From Georgenia sp. SYP-B2076 (lineage in GTDB: Bacteria; Actinomycetota; Actinomycetes; Actinomycetales; Actinomycetaceae), in assembly GCF_003991205.1 (NCBI RefSeq), contig NZ_RXOZ01000033.1, positions 1-64,000 of the forward strand: 64,000 nt of DNA. The letters run 5' to 3'. Shown here piece after piece: positions 1-8,993 of the stretch. The notes under the pieces were generated by a model. That model made no database searches and was not told the DNA's origin. It saw nothing but the letters and a program-made list of their open reading frames with translations. Within the stretch, counting starts at the first letter, position 1. Each line of letters starts with the position of its first letter. A program made the translations under genes and the position numbers.

Positions 1-319
1 CGTCGGAGTACGCCGCCCCGGGACGGGCCGGCGCGAACGGGTTCGCGTCCGCCGGGGGCAGGAACGTGCGGTTCATCCGGTGGGTCGCCATCGGCACCCA
101 CTCCCCGGTGAGCACGTCCAGGCGCATGAGCGGCGCCGTCACCGGCCGGGCCACCCCGTCCGCGCCCACCACGTCCGCGAACCGGTCCGGCAACGGCCGC
201 GGATCATCCAACCGCCGCGTCGCCCCACCCGACACAAACGGCTCCGAGTCATCGAAATAGATCAGCTCACGCCCATCCGCCAGGCGCGTGACCGTCTTGC
301 GCACCGCCGGCCCGGTCAT
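1..319 (-). CDS. galT: Galactose-1-phosphate uridylyltransferase, N-terminal part (cut by window start)
   Basis: Leloir pathway enzyme exchanging UMP between UDP-glucose and galactose-1-phosphate in the cytosol. Only the first 106 residues are in the window. The visible part carries the actinobacterial GalT N-terminus: TRLADGRELIYFDD near residue 9, then LMRLDVLTGEWVPMATHR and RTFLPPADANPF, the substrate-facing segment before the first zinc/nucleotide motifs. The ATG overlaps the TGA of the upstream DeoR-type regulator (ATGA), so the two are translationally coupled and probably one operon. The catalytic HPH motif lies outside the window, so an intact gene cannot be confirmed. Assignment rests on the recognisable N-terminus and the regulator context. 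Confidence 0.85.
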   Translation of the reverse strand, partial: MTGPAVRKTVTRLADGRELIYFDDSEPFVSGGATRRLDDPRPLPDRFADVVGADGVARPVTAPLMRLDVLTGEWVPMATHRMNRTFLPPADANPFAPARPGAAYSD

Positions 320-1167
320 CGGACGTCCCCGGAGCCCCGAGAGTCCCCGGCGACCTCGAGCGCGATGCCGTGCTCCCGGGCGGCGGCCCGCGTGGCCGCG
401 TCGGGCTCGCGGTCGGTCACGAGGACGGCGATCTCCTGGAGCGGGCAGAAGGCCCGCAGCCCCAGGACACCCCACTTGGAGGAGTCGATGACGGCGACGG
501 GGGTGCGGGCGCTGGCCACCATCGCCGCGTTCGTGGCCGCCTCGGACAGGTTGGGGGTCATCAGCCCGATCTCCGGGTCGAAGCCGTGGGCGCCGAGGAA
601 GGCCCACTCCACCCGCACGGTGCGCAGGACGTCGACGGCGACCGGGCCGACGAGGGCGTCCGACCGCGTGCGCTCGCCGCCGGTGAGGATGGTGGTGGGC
701 GCCGGCCTGGACTGCCCGCGCGCCCGCTCCGCGGCCTCGTGCAGCACCTGGGCGGCGGGCAGGGAGTTGGTGATGACGGTCAGCGTGCCGAGGTGCGGCA
801 GCTCGACCAGGGCGCGGGCGACCGCGAGGGCCGTCGTGCCGCCGCTGAGCGCCGCGGAGTCCCCCGGGCGGATGTGCGCGGCGGCGAGCGCGCCGATCGC
901 CGCCTTCTCCGCCGTGCGGCGACCGGCCTTGGCCTGGAACAGCGGCTCCTGCGCCGCGCCGGCCGCGGCGACGGCCCCGCCGTGCACGCGGTCCACGAGC
1001 CCGCGCGCGACCAGGTCGGTGATGTCGCGGCGCACGGTCATCTCCGACACGCCCAGCGCGTCCACGACCTCGGCCACGCGCACCCCGCCCGTGCTGGCGA
1101 CCCGGCCGAGCACGTACTCCTGGCGCTGGCGAGCGAGCAGGGGGACGGCGACGTCGTCGTGGGGCAC
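316..1167 (-). CDS. DeoR/GlpR-family transcriptional regulator
   Basis: Sugar-responsive DNA-binding regulator, 283 aa, about the usual family length. The N-terminal winged HTH (residues about 5-60) contains RQRQEYVLGRVAS and VSEMTVRRDITDL, the DeoR recognition-helix signature, followed by VDRVHGGAV. The rest is a DeoRC ligand domain of the ribose-5-phosphate isomerase-like fold, including the GGTTALAVARAL and TNSLPAAQVL segments that normally bind a phosphosugar. GTG at 1167 is chosen because it follows a -10-like CAGGAT by six bases; the reading frame is open further upstream without family similarity. It overlaps galT by 4 bp, which suggests it controls galactose use; the effector is inference. 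Confidence 0.9.
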   Translation of the reverse strand: MPHDDVAVPLLARQRQEYVLGRVASTGGVRVAEVVDALGVSEMTVRRDITDLVARGLVDRVHGGAVAAAGAAQEPLFQAKAGRRTAEKAAIGALAAAHIRPGDSAALSGGTTALAVARALVELPHLGTLTVITNSLPAAQVLHEAAERARGQSRPAPTTILTGGERTRSDALVGPVAVDVLRTVRVEWAFLGAHGFDPEIGLMTPNLSEAATNAAMVASARTPVAVIDSSKWGVLGLRAFCPLQEIAVLVTDREPDAATRAAAREHGIALEVAGDSRGSGDVR

Positions 1168-1173
1168 GTCGCC

Positions 1174-1202
1174 ATCCTGGCATTCCGAACAGAAACGAAC
1201 AA
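1174..1202 (-). promoter_or_regulatory. Promoter of deoR-galT with three direct repeats
   Basis: Reading the minus strand, TTGTTC (1202-1197) and CAGGAT (1179-1174) are separated by 17 bases and the GTG follows six bases after the -10, a leaderless arrangement. The -35 region lies inside three copies of a (C/T)TGTT(T/C)G repeat spaced exactly 10 bp (plus-strand CGAACAG 1186-1192, CGAACAA 1196-1202, CAAACAA 1206-1212). Direct repeats at one helical turn are typical DeoR-family operators, so autoregulation is likely. Confidence 0.6.
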
Positions 1203-1339
1203 GGCCAAACAAGACGACGACCCGTGCCGGTCGAGGGCGAAGGTCGTGCGCACCTGTCAGGATGGTCCGGTGCCCTGCCCGCCGCTCACCGAGACCGTCC
1301 ACCGTCGCGCGCCCGGCGCCGAGGGGGTGGTCGGAACCC

Positions 1340-1897
1340 ATGTATCTACCCGAACGCGTCGGTGACCAGGTCCGCATCGGCGTCGCGCTCCAGGTCCCGG
1401 CGCCCTACGCGACGCTGATCCAGGCGACCCGCGCGCGGCTGGGCGACCCGATGGCCAAGGTCGTCCCGCCGCACGTGACGCTCCTGCCGCCCACCGTCGT
1501 CGAGCCGGACCGCCTCGGGGACGTCGCGGCGCACCTCGCCGAGGTGGCCGCCGGGCATCCCGCCTTCGTGATGTCCCTGGAGGGCACCGGCTCCTTCCGT
1601 CCGGTCAGCCCGGTCGTCTTCGTCAAGGTCGTCCAGGGCGGGGACAGCTGCGCCGTGCTGGAGCAGGCCGTGCGCACCGGCGTGCTCGCCCAGGACCTGC
1701 GCTTCCCGTACCACCCGCACGTCACCATCGCGCACGAGCTCGACGACGCCACGCTCGACGTCGCGGAGGAGGCGATGGCCGACTTCCGGGCGACGTACGC
1801 CGCGGGCAGCATGCGGCTGTACGAGCACGGTGACGACGGCATGTGGCGCACGATCGCGCGCATGCCGCTGACGGGCCCCGTGCCGGCGCACCGGTAG
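1340..1897 (+). CDS. 2H phosphoesterase / 2'-5' RNA ligase family protein
   Basis: 185 aa cytosolic protein of the 2H phosphoesterase superfamily. Both signature tetrapeptides are present: HVTL in PPHVTLLPP (about residue 35) and HVTI in YHPHVTIAHE (about residue 132), whose histidines act on 2',3'-cyclic phosphate ends of RNA or similar small substrates. The open frame extends far upstream but similarity starts at MYLPERVGDQVRIGVAL, so ATG 1340 is used. Divergent from the deoR-galT operon; no obvious functional tie. The family includes RNA ligases, cyclic phosphodiesterases and uncharacterised proteins, so substrate is unknown. Confidence 0.85.
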   Translation: MYLPERVGDQVRIGVALQVPAPYATLIQATRARLGDPMAKVVPPHVTLLPPTVVEPDRLGDVAAHLAEVAAGHPAFVMSLEGTGSFRPVSPVVFVKVVQGGDSCAVLEQAVRTGVLAQDLRFPYHPHVTIAHELDDATLDVAEEAMADFRATYAAGSMRLYEHGDDGMWRTIARMPLTGPVPAHR

Positions 1898-1935
1898 GAG
1901 CATGCCGCCGGCACGCCGGAGTGGGTCCCCGCCGC

Positions 1936-1941
1936 TACCGT
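1936..1941 (+). promoter_or_regulatory. -10 element (TACCGT), leaderless start of the YihY/BrkB gene
   Basis: TACCGT lies seven bases before ATG 1949 and no Shine-Dalgarno is visible. This supports ATG 1949 over GTG 1940, which would sit on the promoter itself. Confidence 0.5.
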
Positions 1942-1948
1942 GAGCAGC

Positions 1949-3358
1949 ATGGCGAAGACAGGCGCCGTCGACGACGCCGCGGGAGCCCGGGACGCCCCGG
2001 TAGCCGCTGACGGTGCGGCGCTCCCCGGCGGGGCGGGGGCCCCGGGCAGGGCGGCAGCCCGCGGCGGGGCAGGGGCACATGACGCTGCAGAAGCGCGCGA
2101 CGCCTCAGCACGTCGTGAGGACGCCGGAGCTCGCGACGCCGCGGCACGCCGTGACGACGCCGGAGCCCGCGACGATGCGGGAGCTCGCGCCACCGGCGGC
2201 GTCGTGGCCCGCGCCAGGCGCGCCTTCACCCGCCTGCAGGACACCCGGGCCGGGCGGGCCGTCGCCCGGTACGTGATCGCCCAGGGCGGCCTGCTGGCCG
2301 GGGGCATCAGCTACGCCGCCCTGTTCTCCATCTTCGCCGGCCTGGCGATCGCCTACACGATCTTCATGGCCGTGCTGGGCGACAACGCCCTGCTGCGCGC
2401 CAGGGTCCTCGCGGCGGTCGAGGCGTTCATCCCGGGCGTCATCGACAACGGCTCCGGCAACGGGCTGGTCAGGCCCGAGGACCTGGTGCTCGACACGGCG
2501 CTCACCCCCGCCAGCGTCATCGCGGCGCTCGTGCTGCTCTGGTCCGCGCTGCGGGTCATGAACGCGCTCAAGGGCTCGATCCGCGCCATGTTCGGCATCG
2601 TCGCGCCGCCCGAGCACGTCGTCCTCGCCAAGGTGCGCGACCTCGCGGGCTTCGTCGGCCTGGCGCTCGGCGTGCTCGTCACGGCGGCGCTGACCCTGGT
2701 GGCCGGCGCCGTCGGCGGGGCCGTTCTGGGCGCCCTCGGCGTCCACGGCGGGCCGGGCCGCGTCGCCGTGACGGCGCTGGGCCTTCTCGTGGCCCTCGTG
2801 GTCGACACGGCGGTCTTCCTCCTGCTCTTCCGGGTCACCGCCGGCGTGCGGCCGCCGCGGAGGGAGCTCGTCGAGGGCGCGCTGCTGGGGGCGGTGGCCT
2901 CCGGTGCGCTCCGGCTGCTCGGCGCCAGCCTGGTGGGGTCTCTGGGGCGCAACCCGCTCCTCGCCTCCTTCGCGGCGGTCGTCTCCCTGCTGCTGTGGGT
3001 CAACATCCTGGCTCGCATCACCCTCGTCGCGGCCGCCTGGACCGCCAACCCGCCGGCCCCCCGCAAGGCCGAGGCGCCCGAGGAGGTGCACCTGGACGAG
3101 CAGCCGAACTACGTCACCGAGTCCGAGCCCGACACCAAGGAGTGGCCGTACCAGCCGGTGACCGGGACGGTCGTCCCCGACGAGACGCTGCGCCCGGGGT
3201 ACGTGCCGCCGCAGCCCGAGCGACCGGGCCGCGAGGGCCCGCTCGGCGCGTGGCGGCGCGCGCGGATCGGGCGGCTCGAGCGCCGGGTGGCCCGGGCGCG
3301 GGAGCGGTACGCGGCCGCCGGGCGCCAGGCGCCCGGCAACGGGCGCCGACCGGGCTGA
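1949..3358 (+). CDS. YihY/BrkB family inner membrane protein with repeat-rich N-terminus
   Basis: 469 aa polytopic membrane protein. Residues about 1-80 are hydrophilic and built from degenerate RDDAGARDA/RREDAGARDA-type repeats; residues about 95-360 hold around six hydrophobic helices with the YihY features GGISYAALFSIFAGLAIAY and ALRVMNALKGSIRAMFG; the C-terminal 100 residues are a charged, Pro-rich cytosolic tail (YQPVTGTVVPDETLRPG). Function is unknown; the old ribonuclease BN label for this family is wrong. ATG 1949 follows a TACCGT -10 by seven bases. The repeat region is alanine/aspartate-rich and may vary in length between strains. Confidence 0.85.
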   Translation: MAKTGAVDDAAGARDAPVAADGAALPGGAGAPGRAAARGGAGAHDAAEARDASARREDAGARDAAARRDDAGARDDAGARATGGVVARARRAFTRLQDTRAGRAVARYVIAQGGLLAGGISYAALFSIFAGLAIAYTIFMAVLGDNALLRARVLAAVEAFIPGVIDNGSGNGLVRPEDLVLDTALTPASVIAALVLLWSALRVMNALKGSIRAMFGIVAPPEHVVLAKVRDLAGFVGLALGVLVTAALTLVAGAVGGAVLGALGVHGGPGRVAVTALGLLVALVVDTAVFLLLFRVTAGVRPPRRELVEGALLGAVASGALRLLGASLVGSLGRNPLLASFAAVVSLLLWVNILARITLVAAAWTANPPAPRKAEAPEEVHLDEQPNYVTESEPDTKEWPYQPVTGTVVPDETLRPGYVPPQPERPGREGPLGAWRRARIGRLERRVARARERYAAAGRQAPGNGRRPG

Positions 3359-3390
3359 CCGATTCCCGACGACGCCCGGCCGGACGGCCC

Positions 3391-3396
3391 TAGGGT
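3391..3396 (+). promoter_or_regulatory. -10 element (TAGGGT), leaderless start of manC
   Basis: TAGGGT is followed after seven bases by ATG 3404 and no ribosome binding site is seen. Confidence 0.5.
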
Positions 3397-3403
3397 GGCT
3401 CGC

Positions 3404-4540
3404 ATGCCAGACGACGTCCTTCTTCCCGCTCCAGGCGGCCCCGAGCTGTACGCGATCATCCCGGCCGGTGGGGCCGGGACTCGGCTGTGGCCCCTCTCGC
3501 GGCGCAGCGCGCCGAAGTTCCTCCTCGACCTGACCGGCGCCGGGCGCACCCTCCTGCAGCAGACCGTCGACCGGCTGCGCCCCCTCACCGGCGACGGCGG
3601 CGTCACCGTCGTCACCGGCGCCGCCCACGCGAGCGCGGTCCGCGCCCAGCTCGGCCCCGGCGGCGCCGACGTGCTGGAGGAGCCCGCCCCGCGCGACTCC
3701 ATGGCCGCGATCGGCCTGGCCGCCGCCCTGCTCGCGCGCCGGCACGGCGACGTCGTGGTCGGCTCCTTCGCCGCCGACCACGTGATCCAGGACGCCCCGG
3801 CATTCGAGCGCGCGGTCCGCGAGGCCGTCGCCGTCGCCCGGTCCGGCTTCGTGGCGACCATCGGCATCGAGGCCGACGAGCCCTCCACCGCCTTCGGGTA
3901 CATCCACGCCGGCGATCTCGTGGCGGCCCCCGGGGCGACGACGGCGCGGCACGTGCGCGGCTTCACCGAGAAGCCCGACGCCGCCACCGCCGCCGCGTAC
4001 CTCGCCACGGGCGAGTACCGCTGGAACGCCGGCATGTTCGTCGTCCGCGCGGAGGTCCTCCTGGAGCATCTCGCCGCCCAGCGCCCGGCCCTGCACGCCG
4101 GACTGGTCGAGATCGCCGACGCGTGGGACACCGACGCGCGCGACGCCGTGCTGGGCCGGGTGTGGCCCGGCCTGGAGAAGATCGCCATCGACCACGCCAT
4201 CGCCGAGCCCGTCGCCGCCCAGGGCGGCGTCGTCGTCGTGCCCGCCGCCATGGGCTGGGACGACGTCGGCGACTTCGCCAGCCTGGCCCGTCTCGTGCCG
4301 CCCGCCGACGGCGGGGACGGCGTCCGCGTCCTGGGCGACCCCGCCCGGGTGCTGACCGTCGGGTCCGACGGCTCCCTGGTGGCGCCGGGCGCCGGCCGCG
4401 CGGTCGCCGTGCTGGGGATCCCGGGCGCCGTCGTCGTCGACACGCCGGACGGGCTGCTCGTGACCACGCTGGCCCACGCCCAGCAGGTCAAGGCCGTGGT
4501 CGACGGGCTCGGCCGCGCCGGGCTCGACCAGCTCCTGTGA
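3404..4540 (+). CDS. manC: Mannose-1-phosphate guanylyltransferase
   Basis: 378 aa nucleotidyltransferase making GDP-mannose from mannose-1-phosphate and GTP for cell-wall glycans and lipid glycosylation. The pyrophosphorylase signature AIIPAGGAGTRLWPLSR with APKFLLDL is at residues about 14-43. The core also shows GSFAADHVIQD, GYIHAGD, FTEKPD, YRWNAGMFVVRAEVLLE and IDHAIAEPV, then the family MGWDDVGDFASL motif. Length fits single-domain actinobacterial ManB/ManC enzymes without the isomerase domain. ATG 3404 fits a leaderless TAGGGT promoter; a GTG three codons earlier is the alternative. Monocistronic between the YihY gene and an amidohydrolase. Confidence 0.92.
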   Translation: MPDDVLLPAPGGPELYAIIPAGGAGTRLWPLSRRSAPKFLLDLTGAGRTLLQQTVDRLRPLTGDGGVTVVTGAAHASAVRAQLGPGGADVLEEPAPRDSMAAIGLAAALLARRHGDVVVGSFAADHVIQDAPAFERAVREAVAVARSGFVATIGIEADEPSTAFGYIHAGDLVAAPGATTARHVRGFTEKPDAATAAAYLATGEYRWNAGMFVVRAEVLLEHLAAQRPALHAGLVEIADAWDTDARDAVLGRVWPGLEKIAIDHAIAEPVAAQGGVVVVPAAMGWDDVGDFASLARLVPPADGGDGVRVLGDPARVLTVGSDGSLVAPGAGRAVAVLGIPGAVVVDTPDGLLVTTLAHAQQVKAVVDGLGRAGLDQLL

Positions 4541-4617
4541 CGGCGGCCGCCGGCGAGATGTCCGCGGGGTGAGCGTGGGGTGAACACGCGGACGTGTCCG
4601 ACCCCCGCGCGCGGGGT

Positions 4618-4623
4618 TAAGGT
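4618..4623 (+). promoter_or_regulatory. -10 element (TAAGGT), leaderless start of the M20 amidohydrolase
   Basis: TAAGGT ends seven bases before GTG 4631. The frame is open back to 4580, but that upstream stretch would include the promoter, so the GTG is preferred. Confidence 0.5.
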
Positions 4624-4630
4624 CGAGCCT

Positions 4631-5938
4631 GTGCAGTCCCCTCCGGTCTCTACCGAGCCCGACGTCGCCCGGCGCATCACCGAGCTCGTCGCGTCGATCG
4701 AGCCCGAGCTCGTCGAGGTCCGCCGCCGGCTGCACGCCCACCCCGAGCCCGCCCGCATGGAGCACGGCGCCACGGAGTTCCTCGCGCAGCGGCTGCGCCG
4801 CGCGGGCCTCGAGCCGCGGCTGCTCGAAGGCACCGGCCTCGCCGTCAACATCGGCGCGGACCCCCGCTCGCGGGGCAGGCGCCGCATCGCGCTGCGGGCC
4901 GATCTCGACGCGCTGCCCCTCACGGAGACCTCCGGCCTGCGGTTCTCCTCCACGCGCGAGGGCCTCGCGCACGCCTGCGGCCACGACATCCACACGGCGG
5001 CCCTCCTCGGCGCGGCCCTCACCCTCAAGGCCCTCGACGACGCCGGAGAGCTGCCCTCCGGCGTGCGCTGCATCTTCCAGCCGGCCGAGGAGGTCCAGCC
5101 CGGCGGCGCGGAGGCGGTCATCACGCAGGGGGCGCTGGACGGCGTGGAGCAGATCTACGCGCTGCACTGCGACCCCAAGGTGGACGTCGGCCAGCTGGGC
5201 TCGCGCATCGGGGCCATCACGGCGGCCTCCGACAACGTCACCGTCACCGTCTCCTCCAGCGGCGGGCACACCTCCCGCCCGCACCTGACCGGCGACGTCG
5301 TCTTCGCCCTCGGCCAGCTCATCACCCAGCTGCCGGCCGTGCTCGGGCGGCGGCTCGACCCGCGGGCCGGCGTCAACCTCACCTGGGGCGCCGTCCACGC
5401 CGGCCGCGCCACCAACGCCATCCCGTCGTCGGGGACCCTGGCGGGCACCCTGCGCTGCCTCGACGGCCGCGTGTGGCAGCGGGCGGCGAAGATCGTCCAG
5501 GACTCGGTCGAGCAGATCCTGGCGCCGTACGGCGTCGACGTGTCCCTGAGCTACGTGCGCGGGGTCCCGCCGGTCGTCAACGAGGAACGGGCCGTGCGCA
5601 CCATCGACGCCGCGATCAAGGACATCATCGGCCCCGACGCCGTGATCCTCACCGACCAGTCCCTGGGCGGGGAGGACTTCGCCTGGTACCTCACGAAGGT
5701 GCCGGGCGCCCTGGTGCGGCTCGGCACCCGGACGCCCGGGGGCCCCTCGTACGACCTGCACCGCGGGGACATCGTCTTCGACGAGCGCTCCATCGGTATC
5801 GGCGCGCGGGTGCTGGCGCGCACCGCCGTCCTCGCGGGCAACGGCAAGGCGATCACCACCCAGGAGGGGGAGGCGGCCACGTTCCGGCTGCCGCCGATCG
5901 GTAACGGGTTGATCCCGCCCCCGCTCCCCGCCCCCTGA
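4631..5938 (+). CDS. M20 family amidohydrolase (amidohydrolase / peptidase M20D)
   Basis: 435 aa metal-dependent hydrolase of the amidohydrolase subgroup (hippurate hydrolase / IAA-amino acid hydrolase type). Visible motifs in order: EVRRRLHAHPEP, RADLDALPLTE with the first metal ligand region, ACGHDIHTAALLGAA, QPAEEVQPGGAEAVI with the catalytic Glu pair, and GGEDFAWYL near the C-terminus with RLGTR. A dimerisation domain lies between about residues 195 and 310. The substrate is likely an N-acyl amino acid, but cannot be read from sequence. It stands alone between manC and the nucleoside-uptake operon. GTG 4631 was chosen from the leaderless promoter. Confidence 0.88.
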   Translation: MQSPPVSTEPDVARRITELVASIEPELVEVRRRLHAHPEPARMEHGATEFLAQRLRRAGLEPRLLEGTGLAVNIGADPRSRGRRRIALRADLDALPLTETSGLRFSSTREGLAHACGHDIHTAALLGAALTLKALDDAGELPSGVRCIFQPAEEVQPGGAEAVITQGALDGVEQIYALHCDPKVDVGQLGSRIGAITAASDNVTVTVSSSGGHTSRPHLTGDVVFALGQLITQLPAVLGRRLDPRAGVNLTWGAVHAGRATNAIPSSGTLAGTLRCLDGRVWQRAAKIVQDSVEQILAPYGVDVSLSYVRGVPPVVNEERAVRTIDAAIKDIIGPDAVILTDQSLGGEDFAWYLTKVPGALVRLGTRTPGGPSYDLHRGDIVFDERSIGIGARVLARTAVLAGNGKAITTQEGEAATFRLPPIGNGLIPPPLPAP

Positions 5939-5974
5939 GGGCGCGACGGCGCCGAAAGAGCCCGCCACCCAAAA

Positions 5975-5993
5975 CCGGACTTATCAGGTCCGG
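5975..5993. terminator. Hairpin after the M20 gene (weak terminator)
   Basis: CCGGAC and GTCCGG form a 6-bp stem around a 7-base loop, starting 36 bases after the amidohydrolase stop. There is no T tract, so it could instead be a regulator site for the nucleoside operon. Confidence 0.4.
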
Positions 5994-6027
5994 ACGTCGC
6001 GGACGTGTACCAGATGGGGATCAAATC

Positions 6028-6040
6028 GGTAACGCTTTCC
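6028..6040 (+). promoter_or_regulatory. Possible LacI-type operator upstream of the BMP lipoprotein
   Basis: GGTAACGCTTTCC is an imperfect dyad similar to LacI/CcpA-class operators and lies about 45 bases before the putative -10. Weak evidence: one site, imperfect, and no LacI-family gene in the window. Confidence 0.25.
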
Positions 6041-6083
6041 GCGGCCGTCTCACGGTGTGGCCTCGGGCGCTCCGGCGGGCCGC

Positions 6084-6089
6084 TAGGGT
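6084..6089 (+). promoter_or_regulatory. -10 element (TAGGGT) of the nucleoside uptake operon
   Basis: TAGGGT about 95 bases before the lipoprotein GTG, predicting a 5' leader of roughly 85-90 nt. No convincing -35 and no riboswitch that I recognise in the leader. Confidence 0.4.
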
Positions 6090-6184
6090 CGGACGTGATA
6101 TCCGACACCGGACCCCGTGGCGCGGTGCTCTGAGAGCACACCCCGCACCGCAGGCCGCCGGCCACACACATGCAGGAGAAACGC

Positions 6185-7294
6185 GTGAAGAAGAGCATCT
6201 ACGCGACGGCGCTCGCGGCCTCGGCCGTCCTGGCGCTCGCCGCCTGTGGCGCCGCACCCGAGGACACGAAGACCTCCGGGTCGGCAGCGTCCGGCAGCGC
6301 GTCGGCCGACTTCAAGGCCTGCATGGTCTCCGACGCCGGCGGCTTCGACGACAAGTCCTTCAACCAGTCCGGCGCCGAGGGCCTGGACGCGGCGGTCAAG
6401 GAGCTCGGCATCCAGGAGGCGAAGGCCCAGTCGCAGTCCGACGCCGACTTCGCCCCGAACGTCGACTCCATGGTCCAGCAGGGCTGCAACCTCACCATCG
6501 GCGTCGGCTTCCTCCTCGAGGACGCCATCCAGGCCGCCGCCGACGCCAACCCGGACGCGAACTTCGCGCTCATCGACTCCGCGTTCAGCGGGCCGGACTT
6601 CAAGCCGGTCGAGCTCAAGAACGCCAAGCCGATCCTCTTCAACACGGCCGAGGCGTCCTACCTCGCGGGCTACCTCGCCGCGGGCATGAGCCAGACCGGC
6701 ACCGTCGCGACCTTCGGCGGCATGCAGATCCCGTCGGTCAGCATCTTCATGGACGGCTTCGCGGACGGCGTCGCCAAGTACAACGAGGACAACGGCGGCG
6801 ACGTCCAGCTCCTCGGCTGGGACAAGGCGGCCCAGAACGGCTCCTTCTCGGGCGACTTCGACAACCAGGCGCAGGGCCAGACCCTCACCGAGGGGTTCAT
6901 CGCCCAGGGCGCCGACATCATCATGCCGGTGGCCGGCCCCGTGGGCCTGGGCGCCGCGGCCGCGGCCGAGTCCGCCAACAAGGGCGGCGGCGACGTCAAG
7001 ATCGTCGGCGTGGACAAGGACTGGTACGAGTCCAACCCGGAGTTCGGCAGCCTGTACCTCACCTCGGTCGTCAAGGAGATCGGCCAGGCCGTCACCGACA
7101 CGGTCACGGAGGCGGCGGACGGCAAGTTCTCCGCGGAGCCCTACGTCGGCACGCTCGACAACAAGGGCGTGGGCCTGGCCCCGTTCCACGATTTCGACGC
7201 CAAGGTCCCCCAGGAGCTCAAGGACAAGGTGACCGAGCTTCAGAAGCAGATCGTCTCCGGCGACATCAAGGTCGAGACGCCCAACGCTCCCTGA
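6185..7294 (+). CDS. BMP/PnrA-family nucleoside-binding lipoprotein
   Basis: 369 aa lipid-anchored substrate-binding protein of an ABC importer. The signal peptide ends in the lipobox LALAAC with Cys21 as the acylation site, followed by a Ser/Gly/Ala linker. The mature domain shows BMP-family motifs: CMVSDAGGFDDKSFNQ, NLTIGVGFLLEDA, NTAEASYLAGYLAAGMS, GADIIMPVAGPVGLGAA and VGVDKDWY, as in PnrA/BmpA proteins that bind purine nucleosides. GTG 6185 is chosen because AGGAG lies eight bases upstream; ATG 6170 would precede the ribosome binding site. Followed by cognate ATPase and permeases, then nucleoside catabolic genes, so the ligand is very probably a nucleoside. Confidence 0.93.
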   Translation: MKKSIYATALAASAVLALAACGAAPEDTKTSGSAASGSASADFKACMVSDAGGFDDKSFNQSGAEGLDAAVKELGIQEAKAQSQSDADFAPNVDSMVQQGCNLTIGVGFLLEDAIQAAADANPDANFALIDSAFSGPDFKPVELKNAKPILFNTAEASYLAGYLAAGMSQTGTVATFGGMQIPSVSIFMDGFADGVAKYNEDNGGDVQLLGWDKAAQNGSFSGDFDNQAQGQTLTEGFIAQGADIIMPVAGPVGLGAAAAAESANKGGGDVKIVGVDKDWYESNPEFGSLYLTSVVKEIGQAVTDTVTEAADGKFSAEPYVGTLDNKGVGLAPFHDFDAKVPQELKDKVTELQKQIVSGDIKVETPNAP

Positions 7295-7305
7295 CCCGGC
7301 GCCGG

Positions 7306-7344
7306 CACCGTGACGGCCCGGCCCCGGGCCGGGCCGTCACGGTG
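7306..7344 (+). terminator. Perfect 18-bp hairpin between the lipoprotein and ATPase genes
   Basis: Two 18-base arms (7306-7323 and 7327-7344) pair perfectly around a 3-base loop, with no T tract after. In ABC operons such a hairpin after the binding-protein gene usually gives partial termination or mRNA protection, so that the lipoprotein is made in excess of the membrane parts. Confidence 0.75.
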
Positions 7345-7427
7345 ACCGCTGCAGTACTGTCCCCACAGCAAGACGCACCACCCGACCCGCGCGCGTCCCG
7401 CGCGCTCGCACCAGGGAGATCGCACCC

Positions 7428-8993
<1,566 letters not shown>

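Noticed and set aside
80-1339. Long open plus-strand frame upstream of the 2H phosphoesterase
   Set aside because: It is antisense to galT and the DeoR-type regulator, has no ribosome binding site or family features, and arises from the high GC content; similarity begins only at ATG 1340.
2105-5968. A minus-strand frame open for over 1200 codons
   Set aside because: It spans three well-defined plus-strand genes antisense, with Gly/Arg/Asp-rich composition typical of GC-rich shadow frames.
5939-6184. Purine riboswitch before the nucleoside-binding lipoprotein
   Set aside because: I looked for the conserved purine aptamer core and did not find it; only a small hairpin and a possible operator are visible.
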